Positions 1 to 5,730 of a stretch of DNA of 5,942 bases are shown in pieces. The notes beneath the pieces are model-generated. The model did not search any database, was not told where the DNA came from, and saw nothing but the letters and a program-made list of their open reading frames with translations. Numbering within the stretch: position 1 is the first letter of the stretch; each line of letters opens with the position of its first letter. This DNA comes from Chloroflexota bacterium (lineage in GTDB: Bacteria > Chloroflexota > Anaerolineae > Anaerolineales > Villigracilaceae): the NCBI GenBank assembly GCA_021796315.1, contig JAJYOH010000398.1, positions 1-5,942 on the forward strand, written 5' to 3'. The translations under genes and the position numbers were made by a program.

Positions 1-753
1 GCCGAGAGCGACGTCCGTGTAGATGAGCCAGGGCGCCATGCTGACTCCGACCATAGCGGCTACAAATAAAGCGGGGCGCAGCCAGCTCCAGATGCGCTGT
101 CTTAATTCCCAACGTTCGATCATGCAGCCAGCGATCACGGTCAACGCCACCATGGACATGGCCGAGCGCGACATGACCGCGATTCCCAATCCAAGCCCGG
201 CCAACAACCAATCGCGGATGTGGTCTGTTCGACGGGCCTTCATCACAAAATAGATTCCTACTGTCACACCCAACCCGGCCAGCAGATCACCCGATACTTG
301 CGGAATAAGAATGTAGACACGCGGGTAGATTGCCCAAGCCAGAGCTGCCAGCAGACCCGTCGAAGGCCCGGCCCATTCGCGGGTCAGATAGAAGAGCGCG
401 ATCACAATCCCGATGTGGAGCATTAATTCAGTCAGACTCGCGGCTAAAAGAGATTCCTTGAAGAGCAGCGCGACAGCGGCGAATAACAAAACCGGAGCAG
501 GTTCGCGCATGGCTGTGTACGGTATGGACGCGTTGCAAAACGGAAAATAATATTGGTTGCACAGACTATAGCCATAGCCGTGTACTAGATTCAAGGTGAG
601 GCCCCACCAACTGACGGTTTCGCCATTATGAAGATCGGGCGGCGTCGAGCGCAAGACCAGAATGCCGATCAGCCAGGTGAGCACGGCGATAAGCGTCAGG
701 AACAAATAAGTGTGGGCAGATATATAATCTGCTGCTCGGTGGATCAAGTTCAT
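1..753 (-). CDS. GT39/PMT-like membrane glycosyltransferase, N-terminal part (cut by window edge)
   Basis: The reading frame is open from ATG at 753 to the left edge, giving 251 residues without a stop, so the C-terminus is missing. It looks like a polytopic glycosyltransferase of the GT39/ArnT/PMT_2 type, which moves sugars from polyprenyl-phosphate donors to acceptors on the outer face of the membrane. A first membrane segment spans about residues 15-35. It is followed by a soluble loop containing HNGETVSWW (42-50), where this family keeps acidic catalytic residues (E45 is a candidate), then HGYGYS (58-63) and a conserved-looking REP (83-85). Further hydrophobic segments lie near 88-98, 110-123, 131-150, 157-171, 183-205 and 228-245. 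LAGLGLGIAVMSRSA (184-198) and PWLIYT (241-246) resemble typical family motifs. The start is the first ATG after the intergenic region; a weak AAGG lies 12 bases upstream. It is divergent from the DUF4258 gene. Family assignment is fairly firm, but donor and acceptor cannot be told. Confidence 0.8.
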   Translation of the reverse strand, partial: MNLIHRAADYISAHTYLFLTLIAVLTWLIGILVLRSTPPDLHNGETVSWWGLTLNLVHGYGYSLCNQYYFPFCNASIPYTAMREPAPVLLFAAVALLFKESLLAASLTELMLHIGIVIALFYLTREWAGPSTGLLAALAWAIYPRVYILIPQVSGDLLAGLGVTVGIYFVMKARRTDHIRDWLLAGLGLGIAVMSRSAMSMVALTVIAGCMIERWELRQRIWSWLRPALFVAAMVGVSMAPWLIYTDVALG

Positions 754-800
754 GAGGCAATTCTACCTTTCTATTTCATCTGATATCTTGCGTAAATGCT

Positions 801-868
801 GTAGGGCGGGTTTGCAACCCGCCAAAGCCTGTGTTTTCGTACACCGTCAGGCCGCAAGCCTGACCTAC
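801..868. repeat. Inverted pair of REP-like GTAG hairpins (BIME-like)
   Basis: Two hairpins face each other. GTAG at 801-804 is followed by a perfect 8-bp stem, GGCGGGTT (805-812) with AACCCGCC (816-823), around a TGC loop. On the other side GTCAGGC (846-852) pairs with GCCTGAC (858-864) around CGCAA, and CTAC (865-868) follows. Read on the minus strand this is again GTAG joined to the foot of a hairpin. GTAG/hairpin is the known signature of REP elements recognised by REP-associated tyrosine transposases. The 22-base spacer holds a small GTGT/ACAC stem (831-834 with 841-844). No RAYT gene is in the window, and genome copy number is unknown. Confidence 0.6.
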
Positions 869-870
869 TT

Positions 871-900
871 TTGCATGAGGTTCATCTTACAAAGTATAAT
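871..900 (+). promoter_or_regulatory. Putative sigma-70-type promoter for the DUF4258/YgiT module, possibly leaderless
   Basis: A perfect TATAAT lies at 895-900. A partial -35, TTGCAT (871-876), sits 18 bases upstream, directly after the repeat pair. Transcription starting 6-7 bases after the -10 box would begin at about 906-907, which is the first base of the ATG at 907. There is no Shine-Dalgarno sequence close to that ATG, which fits a leaderless mRNA. The -10 box is clear, the -35 box is weak, and the start site is inferred. Confidence 0.5.
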
Positions 901-906
901 TTTCTG

Positions 907-1188
907 ATGAAAAGTTACCAGATCATCTTCCGCGTCCACGCAGTTCAGCGCATATTCGAGCGCGGAATATCTGAAAAGAAGGTGCGTCAGGTATTGGATG
1001 CAGGAGATGTTATCGAAGATTATTCGGGAGAGATGACGGAGCCAAGCCGTTTGATCTTGGGGTTTCAGGGCAAACGTCCATTCCATGTAGTGACATCCGA
1101 GAATGCGGAAGAAAAAGAAATTACCATCATTACTGTTTATGTGCCCAATCCCGATAAGTGGAAAAAAGATTCTCGGAGCCGGAGATGA
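907..1188 (+). CDS. DUF4258 domain protein, toxin-like partner of the YgiT zinc-finger protein
   Basis: This 93-residue protein fits the DUF4258 family along its whole length. The visible signature is HAVQRIFERGIS (11-22), with H11, R15, E18 and R19. It continues with VLDAGDVIEDY (29-39), PSRLILGF (46-53), RPFHVV (57-62, with H60) and ITVYVPNPDKW (75-85). The small basic fold with conserved His/Arg recalls RelE/MqsR/BrnT-like toxins, but no catalytic role is established here. I chose ATG 907 because the family homology begins just after it and a TATAAT box ends 7 bases upstream. A TTG at 871 would add 12 residues unlike the family and would lie in the promoter. Its stop overlaps the start of the zinc-finger gene (ATGA at 1185-1188), so the two are made together. 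Family call is strong; toxin activity is inference. Confidence 0.9.
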   Translation: MKSYQIIFRVHAVQRIFERGISEKKVRQVLDAGDVIEDYSGEMTEPSRLILGFQGKRPFHVVTSENAEEKEITIITVYVPNPDKWKKDSRSRR

Positions 1189-1406
1189 AGTGCCTTGTTT
1201 GCCGGCAGGCTGAAATCGTGGATGGTTTCACAGCCATAGCTTTGGAGCGCGATGAAATAAAATTGGTGATCAACAATGTGCCTGGGCGTGTTTGTCCAAG
1301 TTGCGGTGAGGTTTACGTGGATGAAGAGGTCGCTGTGCGGTTGTTGCGAAGGGCGGAGCAGATGGTCGAAACGGGGGAGCATGAGGAAATTTGGGATTAT
1401 GTGTGA
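1185..1406 (+). CDS. YgiT-type zinc-finger protein (short, MqsA N-terminal-like; putative antitoxin)
   Basis: This 73-residue protein has two CxxC knuckles, C3-C6 and C37-C40, which should bind one zinc ion as in the N-terminal domain of MqsA/YgiT. The central stretch GFTAIALERDEIKLVINNVP (14-33) is the usual beta-rich part. CPSCGEVYVDEEVAVRLL (37-54) is the typical family ending, followed by an acidic tail. Unlike full MqsA there is no C-terminal helix-turn-helix DNA-binding domain, so autoregulation by this protein alone is doubtful. ATG 1185 is preferred over an in-frame ATG at 1158. It overlaps the upstream stop, has GGAG at 1175-1178 with 6-base spacing, and lets the protein begin at MKCLVC as family members do. 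It most likely forms a complex with the DUF4258 protein. Antitoxin function is inferred from family and context. Confidence 0.9.
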   Translation: MKCLVCRQAEIVDGFTAIALERDEIKLVINNVPGRVCPSCGEVYVDEEVAVRLLRRAEQMVETGEHEEIWDYV

Positions 1407-1420
1407 CGAAAAAATATTAT

Positions 1421-1424
1421 GGAG
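1421..1424 (+). promoter_or_regulatory. Ribosome binding site of the MttB-like gene
   Basis: GGAG with 8 bases before ATG 1433. It supports that start and shows that this gene can be translated independently of the zinc-finger gene, which ends 26 bases earlier. Confidence 0.7.
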
Positions 1425-1432
1425 AATGATTT

Positions 1433-2842
1433 ATGAACAATGTCCGCCCGCAATTGATCTTGATGAACGAAGAGCAAATCCAGCAAACGCATCAATACAC
1501 TTTGCGCATTCTGAGTGAGACCGGCGTGCGCGTGGATTCGCCGTCTGTGTTGGGGTTGTTGGAGAGAAAGCTTGGGCTGAAAGCTGAAGGCTGCGTGATC
1601 AAGTTCCCAGCTTCGGTAGTGGAAGAGGCGCTTCGGTCCGCCCCGAAAACGGTTGACGTGTATAACCGTCGCGGCGAACTGGCTTTTCGTCTCGGGGATG
1701 ACCGTCTGCGTTTTGGCGTGGGCGTGACGGCCTTGTATTATCAGGAACCGGATGGCGATAAACCTGAACTTTTTACGCGTCAGAATTTTCGTGATCTTGT
1801 TCGGCTCGGTTCGGCCCTGCCGCTTTATGACGTGATCTCGACAGTTGGTATTTTGCGGGATGTGCCGGAGAATGTCAGCGATCTTTATGGAAGCCTGGAG
1901 CATATTGCCAATACAACCAAGCCGCTGGTTCTGCTGGTCTCGGACGAAAACAAATTTCCGGCTGTGATGCAAATGTACGAAAAACTGCACGGTCCGCTGG
2001 GCGATAACCCTTTTGTGCTGCCGTATTTCAATCCCGTTTCGCCGCTGGTGATGAACGCCGGCACGATGGATAAAATGCAGGTCGCCATCGAACGCGGACT
2101 GCCGATCATCTTTTCGAATTACAGCATGGCGGGCGCCTCCACGCCGCTGACCCCGGCCGGGACTCTTTCCCTGCTGATGGCAGAGTTGCTAGCCGGGTTG
2201 GTTATCAGTCAAACCATTAAAAAAGGCGCGTCGATCATCCTGGGTATGTTGCCGGTTTATTTCGACATGCGTTCGATGCTTAATTTTTATGACCCGCAGA
2301 GCGTGTTGATCAGCGTGGCTTGTTCAGAAATGATGGCTCATTATGGCATTCCACATTGCAGCACGTCAGGCAGCGGCACAGGCTGGGGTATGGATTTGAT
2401 CGCCGCCGACACGTATTGGATGAACACACTTGCACTGCTGCTTTCGAAGGGCGGACTGGCTCCGTTCATCGGAGATTCGCTCGGCTCGAAGTCCATTTCA
2501 GCATTGACCATTGTCCACGCTCATGAAATTATTGATCAGGCCCTGCGTTTCGCGGATGGCTTCCAGCTTGATGATCCGAACGCAGCCTTGGAAGAAATCC
2601 TGAAAGTTGGGCCAGGCGGAAGTTTCTTGACGCAGCCTTCGACGATGAAAAATTACAAGAATGGATATTATGTCAGCCGCGTTTATCCGCATCATACCAT
2701 GGAGAAGTGGCAGGAAGCCGGACAGCCCGCCGCTCAGCAGGTGCTGCGCGAGAAAACGCGCGCCCTGCTCGCATCCGCTCCTGCGCCGGACGATCATGAT
2801 GACTTGATAGGCAAGGGCGAAGAGTTTATTCGTGCCTTATGA
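1433..2842 (+). CDS. Trimethylamine methyltransferase (MttB) family protein, no pyrrolysine
   Basis: At 469 residues this is full length for the MttB superfamily (about 460-500). These TIM-barrel enzymes move a methyl group from a quaternary or tertiary amine to a corrinoid protein. The N-terminus, with ILSETGVRVDSPSVL (26-40), is typical. MAGASTPLTPAGTLSLL (232-248) matches the conserved motif usually written as GATAPVTLAGAL. HYGIPHCSTSGSG (303-315) and the later IVHAHEIIDQ region fit the C-terminal half of the barrel. The frame has no internal TAG, so it belongs with pyrrolysine-free members such as the glycine-betaine type, not with true trimethylamine MttB. The usual AGG-TD-K pattern after GIP is replaced by STSGSGTGWGMD (310-321), so the substrate is open. 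No corrinoid protein or RamA-type activator is nearby. It is translationally coupled to the lipoprotein hydrolase by ATGA at 2839-2842. Family certain, substrate unknown. Confidence 0.95.
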   Translation: MNNVRPQLILMNEEQIQQTHQYTLRILSETGVRVDSPSVLGLLERKLGLKAEGCVIKFPASVVEEALRSAPKTVDVYNRRGELAFRLGDDRLRFGVGVTALYYQEPDGDKPELFTRQNFRDLVRLGSALPLYDVISTVGILRDVPENVSDLYGSLEHIANTTKPLVLLVSDENKFPAVMQMYEKLHGPLGDNPFVLPYFNPVSPLVMNAGTMDKMQVAIERGLPIIFSNYSMAGASTPLTPAGTLSLLMAELLAGLVISQTIKKGASIILGMLPVYFDMRSMLNFYDPQSVLISVACSEMMAHYGIPHCSTSGSGTGWGMDLIAADTYWMNTLALLLSKGGLAPFIGDSLGSKSISALTIVHAHEIIDQALRFADGFQLDDPNAALEEILKVGPGGSFLTQPSTMKNYKNGYYVSRVYPHHTMEKWQEAGQPAAQQVLREKTRALLASAPAPDDHDDLIGKGEEFIRAL

Positions 2843-3969
2843 AGAAATTGTTTTCGTTGATGATTTTGTTCTTGTTGGCGGCCTGCCAATCTGCACCGCT
2901 TGATTTAGCGCAGACTGCAACTTTGCCTGCGAAAGAAACTACAACACTTTTGGCAACAGCCACAGCTATTCTTACCCCTTCGCCCATGCCGACCGTCGAG
3001 CAACTAATTTATCCGTACACCATTGATGGGCTGCGCCATCACGATTACAAGAGTGGCAAAGTCCACATCCGCGCCAAGCTTGAAGAGACAGACCTTTACA
3101 CGCGTTATCTCATTGATTATCCCAGCGATGGCCTGACCATTACCGGCATCATGCAGATACCGAAAAATGGCAAGCCGCCGTTTCCGGTCATCGTGATGAA
3201 CCACGGTTTCTTCCCGCGCGCCAGTTACGCTTCCGGCGATGGCACGTGGCGCGCCGCGCAGTATCTCAACAAATATGGTTACATCACGCTTGCATCCGAT
3301 TACCGCAGTTGGGGCGGCTCGGATGTTGGGCCGAGTCTTTTTTACTCCGGCCTTGTGATCGACGTCGTCAATCTGCTCAATGCCATTCCGTCCATTCCCG
3401 AAGCGGATGCGACTCGCGTCGGTATGTGGGGGCACAGCATGGGCGGCGGCGTGACGATGCGCGTGCTGACGATTGTCGGCGGTCGAGCAGCGGAGCGTAC
3501 CGAGACCAGTGTCAAAGCTGCGGTACTGTATTCCACAGTCAGCGCCGACGATGCAGACATCCTCGCTCGCTGGGGACTAGGCTGCATCGGTGATATTACT
3601 GCAGGCGAACAACACATCGGATGTAATTCTTCAGATGTCGTACCGTTGGACTTGCCAGTCAATTTAAGACAGGCTTATTATGACGCGTCCACGAATGCAG
3701 ATCTGCTGCATCAAATTTCTTCGTTCTATCATCTGGGTCTGGTAACGGCTCCCGTTGAAATCAACTACGGCGCCGCCGACGGCAAGACCTTGGCCGGCAC
3801 GCCGCCCGACTGGTCGAAGAAACTTTACCAGGGTCTTGTCGATGCAAAGAAAGATGCAAAGCTTTTTGCCTACGAAGGCGAAGGCCATTCCTTCAACGGA
3901 GACTTGTGGCTGGCCTTTATGGATCGCAGTGTGAAGTTTTTTGACAAATACGTCAAGAACGTACCGTGA
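2839..3969 (+). CDS. Secreted lipoprotein alpha/beta hydrolase (S9/dienelactone hydrolase-like)
   Basis: This 376-residue protein begins with a lipoprotein signal peptide: MKK, a hydrophobic core, then LLAAC with C16 as the lipidated residue. A Thr/Ala/Pro-rich linker (about 17-55) should hold the enzyme away from the membrane. The hydrolase domain follows. NHGFF (121-125) supplies the HG oxyanion-hole motif, and GHSMGG (198-203) carries the nucleophile S200. YGAADG (311-315) carries the likely acid D314, and GEGHSF (347-352) the likely base H350. C249 and C262 could form a disulfide. The triad is intact, so an active esterase or peptidase on the cell surface is expected; the substrate is not evident. 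The start overlaps the MttB-like stop (ATGA) without a clear ribosome binding site, which points to coupled translation. The fold and export signal are firm; any link to methylamine chemistry is speculation from position. Confidence 0.9.
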   Translation: MKKLFSLMILFLLAACQSAPLDLAQTATLPAKETTTLLATATAILTPSPMPTVEQLIYPYTIDGLRHHDYKSGKVHIRAKLEETDLYTRYLIDYPSDGLTITGIMQIPKNGKPPFPVIVMNHGFFPRASYASGDGTWRAAQYLNKYGYITLASDYRSWGGSDVGPSLFYSGLVIDVVNLLNAIPSIPEADATRVGMWGHSMGGGVTMRVLTIVGGRAAERTETSVKAAVLYSTVSADDADILARWGLGCIGDITAGEQHIGCNSSDVVPLDLPVNLRQAYYDASTNADLLHQISSFYHLGLVTAPVEINYGAADGKTLAGTPPDWSKKLYQGLVDAKKDAKLFAYEGEGHSFNGDLWLAFMDRSVKFFDKYVKNVP

Positions 3970-4244
3970 TAAAACAGAGACCCTTTTTCAAAAACGAGAC
4001 CAAGTTCCGCGCTGTGTCTTCCGAAATGCGGGCAGCTTACGAAAGTTATGAGGCCTGTTTTTCCACTTATCAAGTGGACGAAGAGCATTGCATTATTAAT
4101 CACATCGTGATTGGCGGCCTGTTCCCAAATTGGACCAGCTCTCTTCAAGCGCGCCGTTACAAGTTTGAAGGGGATCGGCTGATCCTGAGCACCGAACCAA
4201 TTGGATATATCTCGAAGGAGAAAACAGTGGTGACGTTGGTTTGA
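3966..4244 (+). pseudogene. Lipocalin-like domain (Lipocalin_5 type) remnant, damaged at both ends
   Basis: The frame encodes 92 residues from GTG 3966, overlapping the hydrolase stop (GTGA). They match the C-terminal part of bacterial lipocalin-like domain proteins: RPFFKNETKFRAVSSEMRAA, then YEACFSTYQVDEE, IINHIVIGGLFPNW (44-57) and RRYKFEGDRLILST (63-76). Such proteins are usually about 130-150 residues and begin with a GTW-type strand and a YLxYT region, both absent here. At the 3' end the frame stops at TGA (4242-4244) after TLV, where the family has LVWER. The next codons read GAA AGA ATC (ERI), so one TGG-to-TGA change explains the stop. Without it the frame would run to TAA at 4284-4286. 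I read this as a decaying gene whose 5' half was lost against the end of the hydrolase gene. A short expressed protein using the coupled GTG remains possible. Confidence 0.65.
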
Positions 4245-4282
4245 GAAAGAATCAATGATTTGTTGTCCACCGAGCAGGTCAA

Positions 4283-4522
4283 TTAATCGTCATCCTCTTT
4301 CTGCTTGCCATACGCTTTAATAACGGCCGCTTCGATCTCCTTCGTGGTGTGTTTTTCGCACGCCACCAAAGGCCTTTGCTCATCCGGAACGCGCTTCCCG
4401 CCTGCACTCATTACTTTGCAGTCAACGAATTTGCCGTTTGCGTCCTCAACGACATAAAGCTGATACAGCTTACCGCATACGATACATCCGTGCATTTCGC
4501 TCTTGGTGTGATTTTCAGACAT
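4283..4522 (-). CDS. Small putative zinc-binding protein (CxxC...CxxH)
   Basis: I do not recognise a named family for this 79-residue protein. It has CIVC (13-16) and CEKH (55-58), a spacing typical of a single zinc site, plus a further cysteine at 35. The region between, KLYQLYVVEDANGKFVDCKV (18-37), looks like a beta hairpin around the metal site. The C-terminus is a charged helix ending in EDDD. There is no signal peptide or membrane segment, so it is probably cytoplasmic. The start is well supported by a consensus AAGGAGG 5 bases upstream. It lies 38 bases behind the creatininase-family gene on the same strand and is probably co-transcribed with it. A role as a metal-binding accessory or regulatory protein is a guess. 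Existence as a gene is well supported; function is unknown. Confidence 0.7.
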   Translation of the reverse strand: MSENHTKSEMHGCIVCGKLYQLYVVEDANGKFVDCKVMSAGGKRVPDEQRPLVACEKHTTKEIEAAVIKAYGKQKEDDD

Positions 4523-4527
4523 TAAAG

Positions 4528-4534
4528 CCTCCTT
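4528..4534 (-). promoter_or_regulatory. Consensus ribosome binding site of the small zinc-binding protein
   Basis: On the minus strand this reads AAGGAGG, with 5 bases before the ATG at 4522. It is the strongest Shine-Dalgarno sequence in the window. It suggests that this small protein is made at a higher level than the coupled genes upstream. Confidence 0.8.
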
Positions 4535-4560
4535 ACCAATTAAAACGATCTCCTATTATT

Positions 4561-5730
4561 TTATCTCGCCTTACTCCATAATCCATAGCCTGCCTTACGA
4601 CGTTCTTCGCGTCGCTCCTGCTGTTCGTGGATCTCTTCGACGTGACCGACTTTTTCCTCGATAGCTGCCTCCAGCCAGAGGCGGCCTTTTTCTGCGGTGC
4701 CGTGACTGCCCGCGCCGTACGCGCCGGTCTTTGTATCATCGTCCCACGGCGGATTGGCAACCAGCGAACCGCCTTCGATCCAATCCATATAATACGATGG
4801 CGTTGTTACAAAATCGGTTTCGTCAACGACACGCTCCATGTGGCACAAGTCGGGGCGTAGGTGCAGCATGAAGGATGTTTCCAATTCCCCGGCATGTCCC
4901 ATCCCGCCGATTTTTGATGTGCGATATTTTTCGAGCGCCGCAGCGCCGATCGGCCCTGATGTGTGCAGGAATGCCGTTGCGCAAAATATCCGCCGATGAC
5001 GTTCACCCGCGTACTTCACAATATTCACAAGAAATGACGTGTTGCCGCCGTGCCCGCTCATTAAATAAAAGCGGCCAAAGCCGCGCGACACCAACACATC
5101 CACAACAGCCAGCCAGAAATCTTCAAAGGCGCGGCCACCTGCGTTCACTGTCCCTGCAAAGGCCGGACGATGTGTGCTGACTCCATACGGCATGACCGGC
5201 AGCGCCTCTGCGCGAGATGGGGCGGCGGCCACCGTTCCCTTGGTGATTGCCTCGATGATGACTGTGTCCACTAAAAGCGGCAGATGAAAGCCGTGCTGCT
5301 CGGTATGTCCGATCGGCATCAAGATCACTTTTTCGCGTTGACTGTCGAGGGGCAGGGGAGGCGCGTCTTGTTTCTGACATTGACTGAATTGAGTGATCTG
5401 AAATTCCGGATGCGGCAATCGAATCGTATCTTGTGGCGTCAGCGCATAGACTCTCGTAAAGCCGTCATCGCGAAGCGAGTTGATGAGATTATCAATGTAC
5501 GCACCAAGTACTTGCTCTGGCACTTCCAATCCACAGCCGCGCCAGCCAAATGGAAAGGGCGGCAGGAGTCCAATGCGGGGTGGGTTGGACAGTTGGCCGG
5601 CAAGCCGCTCCAAGTCGTAGTTCGAGCCGAGGGGCAGGATCAGTGGTATATTGCGCGGCAAATCCGCCACTTCCGGCCAGGTTAGTTCATCATAGTTGAA
5701 ATAGTTTAATTTGTGCGTAGCCAATATCAT
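4561..5730 (-). CDS. Creatininase-family amidohydrolase with an extra degenerate N-terminal domain
   Basis: Starting at ATG 5730 the protein has 389 residues; the family norm is about 250. Residues about 133-389 form a complete creatininase domain. LMPIGHTEQHGFHLPLLVDT (137-156) holds the E, H and D metal ligands, YGVSTH (182-187) follows, and SGHGGN (225-230) and HAGELETS (279-286) complete the site. Such enzymes use two metal ions to open cyclic or linear amides; members include creatininase, MftE and riboflavin-pathway amidohydrolases. Residues about 15-105 repeat the pattern without the metal ligands: LTWPEVADLPR, then PLGSNYDL in place of the EQHG motif, PPFPFG, and GFTRVYALTPQD in place of GF-R-YLMSGHGGN. 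The C-terminal tail is a charged helix (QQERREERRK). ATG 5730 overlaps the peptidase stop (ATGA). A TTG at 5742, with GAGGG 9 bases upstream, would add four residues and is a weaker option. Family is firm; substrate is unknown. Confidence 0.9.
   Translation of the reverse strand: MILATHKLNYFNYDELTWPEVADLPRNIPLILPLGSNYDLERLAGQLSNPPRIGLLPPFPFGWRGCGLEVPEQVLGAYIDNLINSLRDDGFTRVYALTPQDTIRLPHPEFQITQFSQCQKQDAPPLPLDSQREKVILMPIGHTEQHGFHLPLLVDTVIIEAITKGTVAAAPSRAEALPVMPYGVSTHRPAFAGTVNAGGRAFEDFWLAVVDVLVSRGFGRFYLMSGHGGNTSFLVNIVKYAGERHRRIFCATAFLHTSGPIGAAALEKYRTSKIGGMGHAGELETSFMLHLRPDLCHMERVVDETDFVTTPSYYMDWIEGGSLVANPPWDDDTKTGAYGAGSHGTAEKGRLWLEAAIEEKVGHVEEIHEQQERREERRKAGYGLWSKAR

Larger units (their letters stand above)
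754..906. other. Divergent intergenic region
   Basis: This is the only gap above 50 bases. It lies between the glycosyltransferase (minus) and the DUF4258 gene (plus). It holds the inverted hairpin pair and the TATAAT promoter described separately. Bases 754-800 are AT-richer and must contain the glycosyltransferase leader, but I see no convincing promoter there. No tRNA or small RNA structure is evident. Confidence 0.8.

Noticed and set aside
23..426. Plus-strand open frames at 23-253 and 220-426
   Set aside because: They lie opposite the glycosyltransferase, have no family resemblance or ribosome binding site, and have biased shadow-type composition.
768..796. Minus-strand promoter for the glycosyltransferase (TTTACG, 17 bases, TAGAAA)
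   Set aside because: Both boxes match only 4 of 6 consensus bases, and the resulting leader would be too short to hold the AAGG site.
871..906. Upstream TTG start extending the DUF4258 protein by 12 residues
   Set aside because: The added residues do not match the family and would overlap the TATAAT promoter; the homology begins just after ATG 907.
1158..1184. Upstream ATG start for the zinc-finger protein
   Set aside because: It lies deep in the DUF4258 gene, lacks a good ribosome binding site, and adds nine residues before the usual MKCxxC beginning.
1391..1420. Internal promoter before the MttB-like gene (TTGGGA, 18 bases, TATTAT)
   Set aside because: The predicted start would fall after the GGAG ribosome binding site, so the transcript could not use it.
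1397..1990. Long minus-strand open frame (197 codons) opposite the MttB-like gene
   Set aside because: Its sequence resembles no family I know and it lies wholly antisense to a clear enzyme gene; its length comes from the codon bias of the real gene.
4242..4244. TGA read as tryptophan (alternative genetic code)
   Set aside because: TGA ends five well-formed genes here in tight overlaps or at natural family ends, so it is a stop; the lipocalin-like case is a mutation.
4245..4282. Bidirectional terminator between the convergent clusters
   Set aside because: No GC-rich inverted repeat with a T-run is visible in this gap.
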